A stretch of DNA of 64,000 bases from an uncultured Acidobacteriota bacterium (GTDB lineage: Bacteria > Acidobacteriota > Blastocatellia > Pyrinomonadales > Pyrinomonadaceae). How positions within the stretch are numbered: position 1 is the first letter of the stretch; each line of letters opens with the position of its first letter. This document shows positions 26,603-36,067 of the stretch, piece after piece. Where the stretch lies: contig CALMAH010000017.1 of assembly GCA_937859595.1 (NCBI GenBank), positions 1 to 64,000 on the forward strand. Direction: 5' to 3'. A program made the translations under genes and the position numbers. A model generated the notes under the pieces. The model worked only from the letters and a program-made list of their open reading frames with translations, ran no database searches and was not told where the DNA came from.

Positions 26603-27154
26603 CTAACCCGCCCGCTTGCTGTCAACAACCAGATTGTTCGTTACCGAGAATGCTCCCGGCACGCTGCGTGCCGCGATATTCGCCATGTTGGAATCGGCCT
26701 GGCTCGAGACCGTTCCCTCGAGTGTTACATGACCGCGGTCCACGACGATCCTGACCGGCGGATTTACCGGCCAAAGGTATCTGGAAAGATTGCCCGTGTT
26801 CGCGAGCGAACGAGCTACATTCCGGCGAATAACTTCATCATTCCTGCCGGGGGGCAGGATCTCGATATTATTCACCACCTTCTCTACACCTGTAATGCGT
26901 TTCACAACACCTTCTGCATCGGACCTGTTCACACCGTTACGGACCTTTCCGCTAAGGGTGACAGTATTGCCTTCGACCTTATAGGTGATGTAGTCAAACA
27001 ACTCGTAATAAGGAAGCCGAAGTATTTGACGTTCGACCTCCCGCTCAAGAGCCGCCTCGGGTATTTCACCGGAGAAGTCTTGAGCATTTACGCTGACGAA
27101 TGAAATAGCCAAAACGGACAACGATAATGCCAATAACCTGCTGATCTTTTTCAT
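26603..27154 (-). CDS. periplasmic protein with two BON domains
   Basis: A 183-residue protein with a signal peptide (LALSLSVLAISFVSVNAQ). BON-type repeats lie at about 40-100 (YKVEGNTVTLSGKVRNGVNR) and 110-175 (VDRGHVTLEGTVSSQADSNM), each with the conserved glycine between strands. BON domains bind membrane surfaces, as in OsmY, so an envelope-stress role is likely. Confidence 0.85.
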   Translation of the reverse strand: MKKISRLLALSLSVLAISFVSVNAQDFSGEIPEAALEREVERQILRLPYYELFDYITYKVEGNTVTLSGKVRNGVNRSDAEGVVKRITGVEKVVNNIEILPPGRNDEVIRRNVARSLANTGNLSRYLWPVNPPVRIVVDRGHVTLEGTVSSQADSNMANIAARSVPGAFSVTNNLVVDSKRAG

Positions 27155-27285
27155 AACTCAAGTTTCTCCTTAAAAAATCTCGCCGTACCGAAACGACGTA
27201 CAACGCTCTAAGAACGTCACTAATGAGACGCAATTGCAAAAAAAAAGGATGCACGAAATCGTGTATTGATGGGGCGGAGAACTGC

Positions 27286-27747
27286 TTAGCCCTCGGGATC
27301 GCCGAGCTGTCTAAGAGCTTCATAAATTGCTATTCCTACACAAGTTGCAAGGTTAAGACTGCGAACCTCGGGAACGTAGATCGGGATGTTCAGGCATCGC
27401 CCGGGATTGCCGGCGAGGATCGGCTCAGGTAAACCACGCGTTTCGGGCCCAAAAACGAGGCAATCACCCACTTGGAACTGAAAATCGGTATACCGGCGAC
27501 GTGCTTTCGTGGAAAAGAAGAGAAATCGGGACTCGGGCAGTGCATTATAGAGAGCCTTGATATCAACGTGCCGATGCATGGTAACGTGCTCCCAATAGTC
27601 GAGCCCGGCCCTCTTAAGTGTTCGGTCGTCCATCCGAAAACCGGTCGCGCCTACGATATGAAGTTCCGTCGAAGTCGCTGCACACAAACGGGCAATATTT
27701 CCCGTGTTTGGCGGAATCTCCGGTTCATAAAGAGCTACATGGAGCAT
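27286..27747 (-). CDS. trmL: tRNA (cytidine/uridine-34-2'-O)-methyltransferase
   Basis: A 153-residue SPOUT methyltransferase. PEIPPNTGNIARLCAAT near the N-terminus, FGPETRGLP in the middle and RSLNLATCVGIAIYEALRQL at the C-terminal knot are the TrmL signatures. It methylates the wobble ribose of tRNA-Leu isoacceptors. Its length is typical for the minimal enzyme. Confidence 0.93.
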   Translation of the reverse strand: MLHVALYEPEIPPNTGNIARLCAATSTELHIVGATGFRMDDRTLKRAGLDYWEHVTMHRHVDIKALYNALPESRFLFFSTKARRRYTDFQFQVGDCLVFGPETRGLPEPILAGNPGRCLNIPIYVPEVRSLNLATCVGIAIYEALRQLGDPEG

Positions 27748-27999
27748 AGTCCTGTTTTCTTAAGTGTGACCATTACAGCGTCGCATAAACTGGGATAGGG
27801 TCTTTAAGAGCAAATTTACGTGCTACCGAAGAGAAATTTAGCATAAATATCGCGGGTGCGGGAAAGCCGATATGTGCATCCTTTTCAACCGCATCTTCAT
27901 CAACGAATATGGCTTAACGCCATTGGCAAATGCCGAAACGTAGGGTTTATGTTACAATCCCGCTTTGTGTTTGCAGACATTCATAGGGAGATCTGGCAA

Positions 28000-28812
28000 G
28001 TGTTTTTTCGTTTTTCGTCAATTCTATTGATCACGGTCCTTTTTTGTGGGTTAAACGCACCAGGACAAGAGCCGGTAGAAGCCCCAACCCCGGTACCAAC
28101 ACCAACACCGGGTGGCACAAGAAATAGCCCCGGCACCTTCACCGCTGACCAAATAGCCGAATCAAGCATTTTTATTTACGGTGGAGGCGGAGGCCGCGGA
28201 GTACTCGACCAGATCCGTAAGACCACCTTTGAACGTGGAAGAACGCACGCATTGAATGCCGAGGGACGGATGGCAAATGCCAACTATCAACGCTGGATAA
28301 TTCGAGGCGAAACATCGACGAAAGACAGGATCAGATTGGAACAGGACTTCCCCACCGCTCGCTTTTCGCTTGTTTCCAACGGGGAACAGGTATTTGGCAT
28401 ATTTAACGACCGACGGTTCTCGCCTCGTGAAGATGCATCAAAAGCTTTTGAGAACCAGAATCTGAGAAGCATCGATGCGCTGTTACGTTTTAAGGAAAAC
28501 GAGTCAGCGATAGCCCTCTCAGAGCCTGAACGCATCATGGGTGTTGATTATTATGTCGTTGATCTGACCGACAAAGCGGGCCGCATGACGAGATATTACG
28601 TCAGCCAGCGGACGTTCCGCGTAATGATGCTTGAATACGAGGAGGCCGGTGTTAAATATAAACGCCGATTCTACGATTATCGCTACGCGCAGAATACATT
28701 GGTCCCGTTCAGGACCGTTCTTTGGGCGGATGACTCAATTATCGAAGAGACCCATATCGGCACGATAACTTTCGGACAAAAGGTCGATGAGGGCCTTTTC
28801 ATTGCAAGCTAA
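28000..28812 (+). CDS. secreted LolA-like-fold protein of unknown function
   Basis: Started at GTG 28000, nine bases after AGGGAG at 27985-27990, which gives a clean signal peptide (FFRFSSILLITVLFCG). Upstream in-frame ATGs lack an RBS. 270 residues: a Pro/Thr linker (VEAPTPVPTPTPGG) is followed by a beta-rich domain resembling outer-membrane lipoprotein-sorting proteins, ending in GTITFGQKVDEGLF. Function unknown. Confidence 0.7.
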   Translation: MFFRFSSILLITVLFCGLNAPGQEPVEAPTPVPTPTPGGTRNSPGTFTADQIAESSIFIYGGGGGRGVLDQIRKTTFERGRTHALNAEGRMANANYQRWIIRGETSTKDRIRLEQDFPTARFSLVSNGEQVFGIFNDRRFSPREDASKAFENQNLRSIDALLRFKENESAIALSEPERIMGVDYYVVDLTDKAGRMTRYYVSQRTFRVMMLEYEEAGVKYKRRFYDYRYAQNTLVPFRTVLWADDSIIEETHIGTITFGQKVDEGLFIAS

Positions 28813-28894
28813 ACGCGAAGGATTTGCAACTTTTTAACTCTCTGGTTGTGAAACGGGCATCTTCCCGAAGAAAAAACCAAGGAGTTAAAAGAAA

Positions 28895-29503
28895 ATGAAG
28901 TTGAAAAAAGATCCCGCAGCCTTTTTGATCTGTCTTTCTGTAGTTTGCCTCTCCCTGTCAACCACAATATTCGCCCAAGACCCGGGAGCGACACAAAAGG
29001 GACTCGAAGCCACGCTTTACATTTTGATCGCCGGAGAAAACCCTTCTAACGCCAAAATACCTGCCAAGCTAGATCCTGTCTCAAAACAGGTCGCGAAAGA
29101 CCACGATGCCAGGAATCTTCAACTTGCTGCGACTTTCAGCGGGCGAACATCCCACGGCGGATCGATCGAAGCTAAGGGCATGATGCAGAGTATCTCGAAA
29201 GGAGCCTCCGCGGCGAACGTGATCAACTGGGGTATCCAGTCGTTGCGGACCGACGGTGAATCACCAATAAAACCTGAGGCGAGTATAAGCGCGTTTAGGC
29301 TGAATATGCTGGTTCCAGTTTCTTCACCGGTTTTGAACGAGCAGACAGGGAAAGATCAATCCACTTGGTCGACGGTGAATTTACAATTGAACATATCACA
29401 GCTGACTCTTGCGATGGCCACGCCGACAATGATCGGATCCGTGGCATTGTCTGAACCCGGCCGTGTAATGTTTGTAGTTCTGGAGGTTCGAGAGTCCTTC
29501 TGA
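28895..29503 (+). CDS. secreted protein of unknown function
   Basis: A 202-residue protein with a signal peptide (FLICLSVVCLSLSTTIFAQD). The C-terminal half (NLQLNISQLTLAMATPTMIG, then SVALSEPGRVMFVVLEV) is beta-strand-rich. No family recognised. A strong terminator follows. Confidence 0.65.
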   Translation: MKLKKDPAAFLICLSVVCLSLSTTIFAQDPGATQKGLEATLYILIAGENPSNAKIPAKLDPVSKQVAKDHDARNLQLAATFSGRTSHGGSIEAKGMMQSISKGASAANVINWGIQSLRTDGESPIKPEASISAFRLNMLVPVSSPVLNEQTGKDQSTWSTVNLQLNISQLTLAMATPTMIGSVALSEPGRVMFVVLEVRESF

Positions 29504-29532
29504 CCAATTGTTTCAGAGTCGATATTTTGAAA

Positions 29533-29581
29533 CAAAAACAGCCGGCAAGCGTGAGAATAGGCGCAGGCCGGCTTTTGTTTG
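29533..29581 (+). terminator. rho-independent terminator
   Basis: GCCGGC at 29541-29546 pairs with GCCGGC at 29567-29572, extended by A/T pairs and followed by TTTTGTTT. It terminates the upstream secreted-protein transcript and argues against translation of the sigma-factor gene starting within it. Confidence 0.85.
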
Positions 29582-29613
29582 TCCCGGTCTTGTGTTGTAA
29601 AACCTATGAACAT

Positions 29614-30264
29614 ATGGTTTCGGAACGGGACGATGAGAGACATGCGGACTTTAACGAACATGCGCTGCAGGGTGAAGTTCCGTCCGATCACCAATTGATC
29701 GAGGCAACAAAGAACGGAGACGAATCGGCATTTGCAGAGATAGTGGAGCGGTATAAGAATCCGCTGACTAACTATCTATATAGATTTTTGAACGACCAGG
29801 AGGAAGCAATCGATCTTGCACAGGAGACATTTGTCAGAGTGTATTTCGCGGTCGAGCGCTATCACACGGCATATGCGTTTTCTACCTACATTTATCGTAT
29901 CGCAACCAATTTGGCGATCAGCGAGATACGAAGACGAAAAAGGCGAAGGTTGATCTCGCTTACTGGGCTCTTCAGCAATGATCCTGACGACTCGGCCGAG
30001 TTTCAGCCGCCGGACAAGAGCAGGCTTCCCGACGCGCATTTTGAGGACAGCGAAACGGGCAGAGCAATAGCGTCGGCGATAGCGGCCCTTCCGGTAAAAT
30101 ATCGTGCTCCGATTGTATTGCGCGAGATCGAGGGACTGGCCTACGAAGAGATTTCAAATATCCTTGGTCTCGGCCTTGGCACTACGAAATCAAGGATCAA
30201 CCGGGCTAGGGGCCTGCTGAGAGGAAAGCTGGAGCACTTAAGAGGCGTAAGTGAGAATGAATAA
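29614..30264 (+). CDS. ECF RNA polymerase sigma factor
   Basis: A 216-residue group IV sigma-70 factor, begun at ATG 29614 (the longer reading runs through a terminator). Region 2 is seen as AIDLAQETFVRVYFAVERYH plus STYIYRIATNLAISEIRRR. Region 4 is seen as APIVLREIEGLAYEEISNIL followed by KSRINRARGLLRGKLEHLRG. It is coupled to the membrane PDZ protein behind it, so it is probably released by an envelope signal. Confidence 0.92.
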   Translation: MVSERDDERHADFNEHALQGEVPSDHQLIEATKNGDESAFAEIVERYKNPLTNYLYRFLNDQEEAIDLAQETFVRVYFAVERYHTAYAFSTYIYRIATNLAISEIRRRKRRRLISLTGLFSNDPDDSAEFQPPDKSRLPDAHFEDSETGRAIASAIAALPVKYRAPIVLREIEGLAYEEISNILGLGLGTTKSRINRARGLLRGKLEHLRGVSENE

Positions 30265-31105
30265 CGAGAAAAACAACAAAGCTGACGAGGTGATCTCGGA
30301 CCTCCTATCGGGCTTGCCAAGAATTGAGGCTCCCCCCGGTTTCGGTAAGCAGGTAATGGCGAGAATAGCTGCCGGCGGGCCATCGGCGACGAGCCCCTTT
30401 TGGTTCTTGTCGTCAATGAAGGTGGCGATCCCGTTGCTGCTAATGATCTTCGTCGGAGCTTATCTCTTCGTTCAAAGCCCTGATACAGAATCCGAACAAG
30501 GTCCACTTGCGGCTCAGTCGGAGCGATCTGCTGAGCTGCCTTCGATCGAATCTGCGGCGAAGGAGGAAGAACCGTTTCCGGCCGACGTTGACGTGTCTGA
30601 ATCTCGATCTGACTCAGTTCTGCCTGTTGAGGGCAGTCCAGCAAAGGAATCCGCCTTCCGCAGAAGGATAGAAACCGGCACCAGGCAGGCGCGCAGAGCA
30701 GGACCCCGGACGGAAACAAACGTTCCGGAGACTGCAAATGAGGGAGGCTCTATCGATCGAACCATAACCAGGCCGCCGGAATCGATGATCTTAACCCCGG
30801 ATCTTGACGGAGCGATACTAGACCCGCGTGAGGTTCCCGGTTTTGAGACGGTCGGGGAGTTCAAGCCCGCCGACATCCTGCGAATAATGGGGATACGAGC
30901 CGAGTTTGGCGAGAACGGGTGGCGAGTGACCAGCGTTGATACGCTTGCCTCTGGTCGGCGTTCGCGCGTCCTCGTTGACGACATCATCGAAGCGATCGAC
31001 GGCGTACCGATAGGTCGGGACACAGTGTTCAAAGGCAAAGTAACGATTCGAACATTGCAAATCAGGCGAGGTGACGACGTGTTGACCGTTGCTCCTGGAA
31101 ACTAA
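30257..31105 (+). CDS. membrane protein with C-terminal PDZ domain, probable anti-sigma factor
   Basis: A 282-residue protein starting within the sigma-factor gene (eight-base overlap). The N-terminal 50 residues, cytoplasmic, contain LLSGLPRIEAPPGFGKQVMA, followed by one membrane helix (about 57-73) and an acidic, Ser/Glu-rich periplasmic stretch. The C-terminal 85 residues form a PDZ-like domain (DIIEAIDGVPIGRDTVFKGK). There is no HxxxCxxC zinc anti-sigma motif, so the mode of sigma binding would be different from the usual ZAS type. The role is inferred from position only. Confidence 0.6.
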   Translation: MNNEKNNKADEVISDLLSGLPRIEAPPGFGKQVMARIAAGGPSATSPFWFLSSMKVAIPLLLMIFVGAYLFVQSPDTESEQGPLAAQSERSAELPSIESAAKEEEPFPADVDVSESRSDSVLPVEGSPAKESAFRRRIETGTRQARRAGPRTETNVPETANEGGSIDRTITRPPESMILTPDLDGAILDPREVPGFETVGEFKPADILRIMGIRAEFGENGWRVTSVDTLASGRRSRVLVDDIIEAIDGVPIGRDTVFKGKVTIRTLQIRRGDDVLTVAPGN

Positions 31106-31106
31106 A

Positions 31107-32612
31107 CTATTGGTCTTCACCCGGAGCTTCGACAGCGGCATCCTTGACCTCCGTCGCAAATTTACTATAGTCGTAGGACCTGACGACCTGATTAACATTG
31201 ATCCCTCGCACAAGAAGCACACGGACGGAGAGATCTATGTCCGCGACTGATGGCAGCCAGATCTCGTCATTGACCCGTTCCTGCTCAAGCGTAAATGTCG
31301 CTCCCTTTCTCAGCTTTGCCAGAAATCCGCCGCCGACATTGAAGCTGTCTGCGAGATAGGCCTCGAGCCGGGCAACCTGTTTGTCGTTTTCGTCTATCCA
31401 CATTACTCCGGCGGTTTTTCCAAAAAATCTGAGCATGCTCTTTGCATTCCTGAAATCAAAGTCGGGGTTCGGCTCGAAATCGAAAACGATCACATCGCGG
31501 TTCCGAAACCGTTCTCGGCGCGGATTGATAAGGCGCGAAGCGCGAAGCACCTCGGCGATCGACACCCGCTGCTCGTTTTCCGATGGTCGGCCGGATGCAG
31601 ATCGCTGCTCAATGCGTGCAATACGTCGTTCGATCTCGTTGACCCGTTTTTCTACCTCTCTGTCCTCGTTGGCCTGTTCGCGTTCGCTGAGAGGCTTTCC
31701 GTCCTTCTCGATCAGGCGGCGAATGCGATAGCCCTTGTAAAATGACAATTGATACGTTTCTGAGCCGGTTTCCCGGAGCACGCCGTCTTTGCCGAGTTCG
31801 CGGCGGGTGTTCTTTTGTCTATAAGAATATGTGTCAAGAAGGGCGTCCACCCGGTTCTCATTCTCCTGAAGTTCACCAAGCAGTTTCGGGATATCCGGGA
31901 GCGGTTCTCCCGAGTTTTGCGGGAAATCGAATGCTGCCCGAGCTATCCCGGGGTTTGTTCGAAATTCCTCAACGGTGAGTTCCAGGACCTCGTCGTTTTT
32001 GCGGAGGGTGATCGAAAAGGGACGCATGACTCCTTCGATCGGGCGATAGTCGGTATACTCGAATGTCTTTTCCGCTTCACCCAGGACAAAGTCCTCTCTG
32101 ATCGGCAGCCACCGCGTCCGCTCAAAAAAGACCGTAGTGCTGGATCCTCGAGCGGAGCCAATTGTGACGGCAACCGCACTTTGCCCGTTTACTTGAGCGA
32201 TTCCAGCTGCGACGATCCGGGTGCGGTCTTGCTTTCTATTGAGCCAAAGATTATTGCGATAGTTTGCCTCTGCCTGCGATCCGGTGCTTTCATCGCCCGT
32301 CAGCGTACGAAGCCCGGTGCGGGAATCACGAGCCCATCCAGATCGCCCATTGTAGCCCCATTCGTATTCAAAGCCGTCAAGGTCGTAGGCGAAATTGAAG
32401 AGGTTGGGCCCAGCGGCCCGCATCACGAACCGACCCGAAACACCGTCAACCGTACGACGTATCGCTCCGCTCATCTCCCACGAGCGGACGTTTTTCAGGG
32501 CTCGCTTACCGCCTAGAGCTTTTTCGCCGTTGTTCAGTACACGGGAAGGTGGTTGGGCGGTCACACCTGCAACCTGAAACAATAATAATGCTAAGAATGT
32601 GAGCAGCTTCAT
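31107..32612 (-). CDS. secreted LolA-like-fold protein of unknown function
   Basis: A 501-residue protein started at MKLLTFLALLLFQVAGVTAQ, a signal peptide that overlaps the upstream membrane gene by four bases (ATGA). It has two beta-rich halves (about 20-230 and 235-500) with a Glu/Arg-rich helical stretch between them (REVEKRVNEIERRIARIEQR). The first half, GEKALGGKRALKNVRSWEMS, resembles the LolA/outer-membrane lipoprotein-sorting fold. No enzymatic motif. Function unknown. Confidence 0.7.
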   Translation of the reverse strand: MKLLTFLALLLFQVAGVTAQPPSRVLNNGEKALGGKRALKNVRSWEMSGAIRRTVDGVSGRFVMRAAGPNLFNFAYDLDGFEYEWGYNGRSGWARDSRTGLRTLTGDESTGSQAEANYRNNLWLNRKQDRTRIVAAGIAQVNGQSAVAVTIGSARGSSTTVFFERTRWLPIREDFVLGEAEKTFEYTDYRPIEGVMRPFSITLRKNDEVLELTVEEFRTNPGIARAAFDFPQNSGEPLPDIPKLLGELQENENRVDALLDTYSYRQKNTRRELGKDGVLRETGSETYQLSFYKGYRIRRLIEKDGKPLSEREQANEDREVEKRVNEIERRIARIEQRSASGRPSENEQRVSIAEVLRASRLINPRRERFRNRDVIVFDFEPNPDFDFRNAKSMLRFFGKTAGVMWIDENDKQVARLEAYLADSFNVGGGFLAKLRKGATFTLEQERVNDEIWLPSVADIDLSVRVLLVRGINVNQVVRSYDYSKFATEVKDAAVEAPGEDQ

Positions 32613-33376
32613 GTTCGAGATCTTGTCACTGTCGGCATCAGAAAAAGGCCAAGCAGAAACAGCAATATGGCAAAAAACTGTATATAGCCTGTTCCGGGGG
32701 CAAAAGGCGGGAGGTCGAGCATCCATGTGAACGCCTGCTGAGCAGGGTTTTCGAGCATTGAGCGCAGCCACCCGCGTCCACCTTGAACTGTAAGATTTGC
32801 GAGCAACATATACTTCGCGACAAACGCCAATCCGAACAATGCCCCGAGGCTGCGTAAAAGGCGTTTGGTGTCAAAATCGGCGAAAAGGTTGTTCCATAAA
32901 ACCCACAGGAAACAAAACGCAACGACCCAAAACGGCAAGCCTTGTTCGGGTATAAGCGAATTGAAGATCTGAACGGACGCGGCAAAGAGCGTAAGCAGCA
33001 CCGCCCCATTTGCTAGGTTCTCGGTCGTCGAATAGCTTTCGTTGAACCATCCATCGACAGAGATCAGCCGCCCTCGAAAAAATAGGGCAAGCAGAAGAAC
33101 GGCAAACACGAGGCATGAAAGCGAGGGCCGCAGGAAAACAAACGAGCCGTCTGTTCCGCTAAGTCGCAGCCCGCCGAACAGTGCGACGGTAAGAAAAATG
33201 AGCGGAAGATAAATGTATATTAGATAAGCCTGCTGCCGCCCTATTGATCGTTCGTTTAACTGGCCGTCACTTATCTCGGCAGAGATGGCCGCAATGGTCT
33301 CAGACTCGATCATCTCGCCGGTAACGGATTCGTCGATGGCGTCGGAAGAGGCGATTTGTTCGATTTCCTTCTGCAT
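32609..33376 (-). CDS. polytopic membrane protein of unknown function
   Basis: A 255-residue protein. An acidic, soluble N-terminus of about 48 residues is followed by seven or so hydrophobic helices. Translationally coupled to the secreted protein downstream by an ATGA overlap. No recognised family. Confidence 0.65.
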   Translation of the reverse strand: MQKEIEQIASSDAIDESVTGEMIESETIAAISAEISDGQLNERSIGRQQAYLIYIYLPLIFLTVALFGGLRLSGTDGSFVFLRPSLSCLVFAVLLLALFFRGRLISVDGWFNESYSTTENLANGAVLLTLFAASVQIFNSLIPEQGLPFWVVAFCFLWVLWNNLFADFDTKRLLRSLGALFGLAFVAKYMLLANLTVQGGRGWLRSMLENPAQQAFTWMLDLPPFAPGTGYIQFFAILLFLLGLFLMPTVTRSRT

Positions 33377-33405
33377 TTAAGGTAATGAACCGGACGTTGA
33401 AGTTC

Positions 33406-33945
33406 TTATTTTCTTTCTCGGAACATCCTTAGGGGATTGAAGTCGGCCGCGGTGATCCTGAGCCCTTCCTCCAATTCGCTGCGAAGCTCGGCGGGAAGGG
33501 CAAGTTTAAGATCGGGGTCGTTCGCACGGAAGTCAGGATCGAGCATTTTCACACGATCGAGCGTATCGAGCGCCTGCCGGAACAGTGCATCGTCACTGGA
33601 AAGCCGCCCCCAACCCTGACGGTAAAAGCTATAGGCGATGTAATACTGCGTTTTTGGGTCACGGCGTTCGGGATCGGCCCGTTCAAAAGCATCCCTGGCG
33701 GCAATAAAATTGTCCTGGCGAAATGCCGTCAGCCCTTCGTTGAATCTTACCTGATCGACCTCGTACGTGCCGATCACAACCGACCCCCTGGTCGCTAAAT
33801 TCTCTACCGTGGTCCGCGCCTTTGCCGAAACCTCCTCAAGCGAACGCGGCTCCGCGGCATATAAAAACACAATAAAACCGCCGTAAACCACGACCAGAAT
33901 AATTCCAAAAATGTGGATATACTTTTCTTTCACTGATATAATCAC
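33406..33945 (-). CDS. membrane-anchored TPR-like protein
   Basis: A 179-residue protein with one N-terminal anchor helix (IHIFGIILVVVYGGFIVFLY). The soluble part resembles tetratricopeptide repeats: GLTAFRQDNFIAARDAFERA and TQYYIAYSFYRQGWG. Probably the first gene of the three-gene minus-strand operon. Its start is only 33 bp from the divergent TonB-C gene. Confidence 0.65.
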   Translation of the reverse strand: MIISVKEKYIHIFGIILVVVYGGFIVFLYAAEPRSLEEVSAKARTTVENLATRGSVVIGTYEVDQVRFNEGLTAFRQDNFIAARDAFERADPERRDPKTQYYIAYSFYRQGWGRLSSDDALFRQALDTLDRVKMLDPDFRANDPDLKLALPAELRSELEEGLRITAADFNPLRMFRERK

Positions 33946-33978
33946 GCCAAGTTTTAGAGATTATACCATCTGCTTGCC

Positions 33979-34998
33979 ATGACTTTCCGAAAATCCAAGA
34001 GGTTTATCAAGAACTTTTCTCGGTTGTTTTGTGTACTAGGAGTGCTTACTTTATTGGCGGGTAAAGGGATATTATCACAGACGCCAGAGGATACAGGCAG
34101 CAGAAGCGCCGAGTGGGTTAGGGTCGAGACGGGTGACGGAGCGCTTTCGCTTGTTATGCCGGGCGATATATTCGTTGTACGCGACACCTTGGGGTTTTCG
34201 CAGCGGCATCCTAAGAGACGTGACCGCATCGTTGAATACACCAATTTGGTATCTGCTCGGAGTTATGAGACCGGGATCCTTTACTATGTAGAGAAATATG
34301 ATGTGCGGAACACGGACCTCGGCCTGGAACTATTGCTTTACCGATATCCAGGTGGATCGGTGAAGAGCTTCGAATCAAACGGGGTAAAGGGAAGGATCAT
34401 CGAATTTGGCAGCGATTCGCGACGAATGATCTTCATATTTGGAACGACAGACCGAATATATTTGGTAGGGATCGGGGCAAGGGATATTACCGACCCTCGA
34501 ATGAAAAGGTTTGTCGGATCCATTCTGATAAAGGGAGAACGAATATTTGAAGCAGAAAGTGATCTTATAGCCAGCGATCTTAAGTCATATAATCTGGAAG
34601 AAATGACTGAAACGCCTGTTGAGGTGGTCCCAATGCAAAGACCATCGAGAAAAAAGGACCGGAATGATCAGATCACTACCACAAAAGAGGAAACCGAAAC
34701 TGCTGAAAAAAACAAAACAGAGGATGAAAACACGAAGCCTTTGGTTATTATTGAGCACTTTAAAGCCGGTTATACCGAACAAGCTCGGTCCCGAAGCGAA
34801 CAGGGAAGGGTGATTGTAAGGGTTACTTTCAAAGAGAACGGACATATTGGCAGGATAGAGGTTTTGAGACAGCTTCGCTATGGTCTGCTGGAAAGCTCGA
34901 TAAGAGCGGCTAAGCTTATGAAATTTATTCCAATGGAAACGGGCTCCGGGCCAATTGAGGTGACCCGTGCCGTGGAATATGTTTTCACCATTTACTAA
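33979..34998 (+). CDS. secreted TonB-C-domain protein (1 of 2)
   Basis: A 339-residue protein with a signal peptide (LFCVLGVLTLLAGKGIL). A 160-residue N-terminal domain is followed by a charged Lys/Glu/Thr linker (KKDRNDQITTTKEETETAEK) and a C-terminal TonB-C domain (about 252-339; GRVIVRVTFKENGHIGRIEV). It lacks a TonB membrane box. Similar domains bind TonB-dependent receptors or act as stand-alone modules. It is paralogous to the next gene. Confidence 0.75.
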   Translation: MTFRKSKRFIKNFSRLFCVLGVLTLLAGKGILSQTPEDTGSRSAEWVRVETGDGALSLVMPGDIFVVRDTLGFSQRHPKRRDRIVEYTNLVSARSYETGILYYVEKYDVRNTDLGLELLLYRYPGGSVKSFESNGVKGRIIEFGSDSRRMIFIFGTTDRIYLVGIGARDITDPRMKRFVGSILIKGERIFEAESDLIASDLKSYNLEEMTETPVEVVPMQRPSRKKDRNDQITTTKEETETAEKNKTEDENTKPLVIIEHFKAGYTEQARSRSEQGRVIVRVTFKENGHIGRIEVLRQLRYGLLESSIRAAKLMKFIPMETGSGPIEVTRAVEYVFTIY

Positions 34999-35100
34999 TG
35001 TCTCTATTTATAAAGGTTGGGATCATATTCCCTATTGTTAGCCTGCCTTATAAATGATCTAGCATCAGGGATGTATCGGCTGATACTTGCAAGAAAGCTC

Positions 35101-36060
35101 ATGCAACTAAAAAGACATCTCGATTCGTATCTTCAAAATGAGGTTGCATGGATCTTAATTGCGCTTTTAACCGTTAGTGCATTGCCGATCTACGGTCAAA
35201 AGAGTAATACCGATCAAGAATTGGCGAACGAAGACTGGATCAGGGTGGCGACCGATGATGGTGTGTTTTCCGTCGAGATGCCCTCGAAGTTCAGGATGAT
35301 GCATTTCGATGAGACGATAGATTTCTATAGAGAGCAGAGCCGTTATGCTCTAAGTGACATACGGATCCTGAGTTCATTCGAAAATGACACTTTGATCAGA
35401 TTGGAAATATATCGTGGCCCTGCCAGTGTTGCACGTGCGTTCTTTGACTCGTCAACCTACAGTCGAATGCGGAGAGGGCCGCAGATCAAGGGCACCGGAT
35501 ACACGATTCGTCAGCTCAGGCAAGTTTCTACGAACTTCTTTTCCGTGGCCTATTTTGTTGCGGTGGGTGGACGCGTCTTTGTTTTGACGGCGGCGTCCCG
35601 AAACGGAGAAACACCAGAGATAAAGCGCTTTCTTGACTCTCTCGATATTAACAGATCCGGCAAAGAATTTGGGCCTGACGAGGTACGGCCAATATCAAAG
35701 CTTCCATTGACCAAGGTAAGAATAGAGATCGAAGCGGACGAGCCCATCAAACCTCTGAAAGACGCTAGTCCGCAAACTGGGGATGAAACTCAAAGGCTGC
35801 CTTTAAGGATCATCGCCCAGCCGCGCCCAGGATTTACAGCTGAGGCAAGAGAATTGGGAGTTTCCGGTAAAATTGTTGTGAGGGTACAGTTTGCGAAAGA
35901 CGGCTTCGTCCCTGAGATAAGAATTCGAAGGGCTCTTCCGGCAGGCTTGATCCAGCAGGTTCTTTTTGCCGCGTTGAGAATGAGCTTTCTGCCGCGTGTA
36001 GATAATGGTAATCCGATCGATGTCACGCGGAACGTCGAGTATACGTTTTCTATTTACTAG
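35101..36060 (+). CDS. secreted TonB-C-domain protein (2 of 2)
   Basis: A 319-residue protein if started at ATG 35101; upstream in-frame ATGs at 35071 and 35017 remain possible. Same layout as the preceding gene: membrane segment or signal ([18 protein letters not shown]), N-terminal domain, short linker, then the TonB-C domain [20 protein letters not shown], ending NVEYTFSIY against AVEYVFTIY in paralogue 1. A tandem duplication that has diverged widely. Confidence 0.75.
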   Translation: MQLKRHLDSYLQNEVAWILIALLTVSALPIYGQKSNTDQELANEDWIRVATDDGVFSVEMPSKFRMMHFDETIDFYREQSRYALSDIRILSSFENDTLIRLEIYRGPASVARAFFDSSTYSRMRRGPQIKGTGYTIRQLRQVSTNFFSVAYFVAVGGRVFVLTAASRNGETPEIKRFLDSLDINRSGKEFGPDEVRPISKLPLTKVRIEIEADEPIKPLKDASPQTGDETQRLPLRIIAQPRPGFTAEARELGVSGKIVVRVQFAKDGFVPEIRIRRALPAGLIQQVLFAALRMSFLPRVDNGNPIDVTRNVEYTFSIY

Positions 36061-36067
36061 ATGCACT

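Noticed and set aside
26522..27103. 193-codon open frame on the plus strand
   Set aside because: Antisense to the BON-domain gene, which has a signal peptide and two BON domains.
27856..27999. Longer reading of the secreted LolA-like protein from the ATG at 27856
   Set aside because: No RBS at the ATG, and the added residues (His/Arg-rich, no hydrophobic core) would precede the signal peptide.
30141..30737. 198-codon open frame on the minus strand
   Set aside because: Antisense of the sigma factor and PDZ protein; Arg/Pro/Ser-rich reading.
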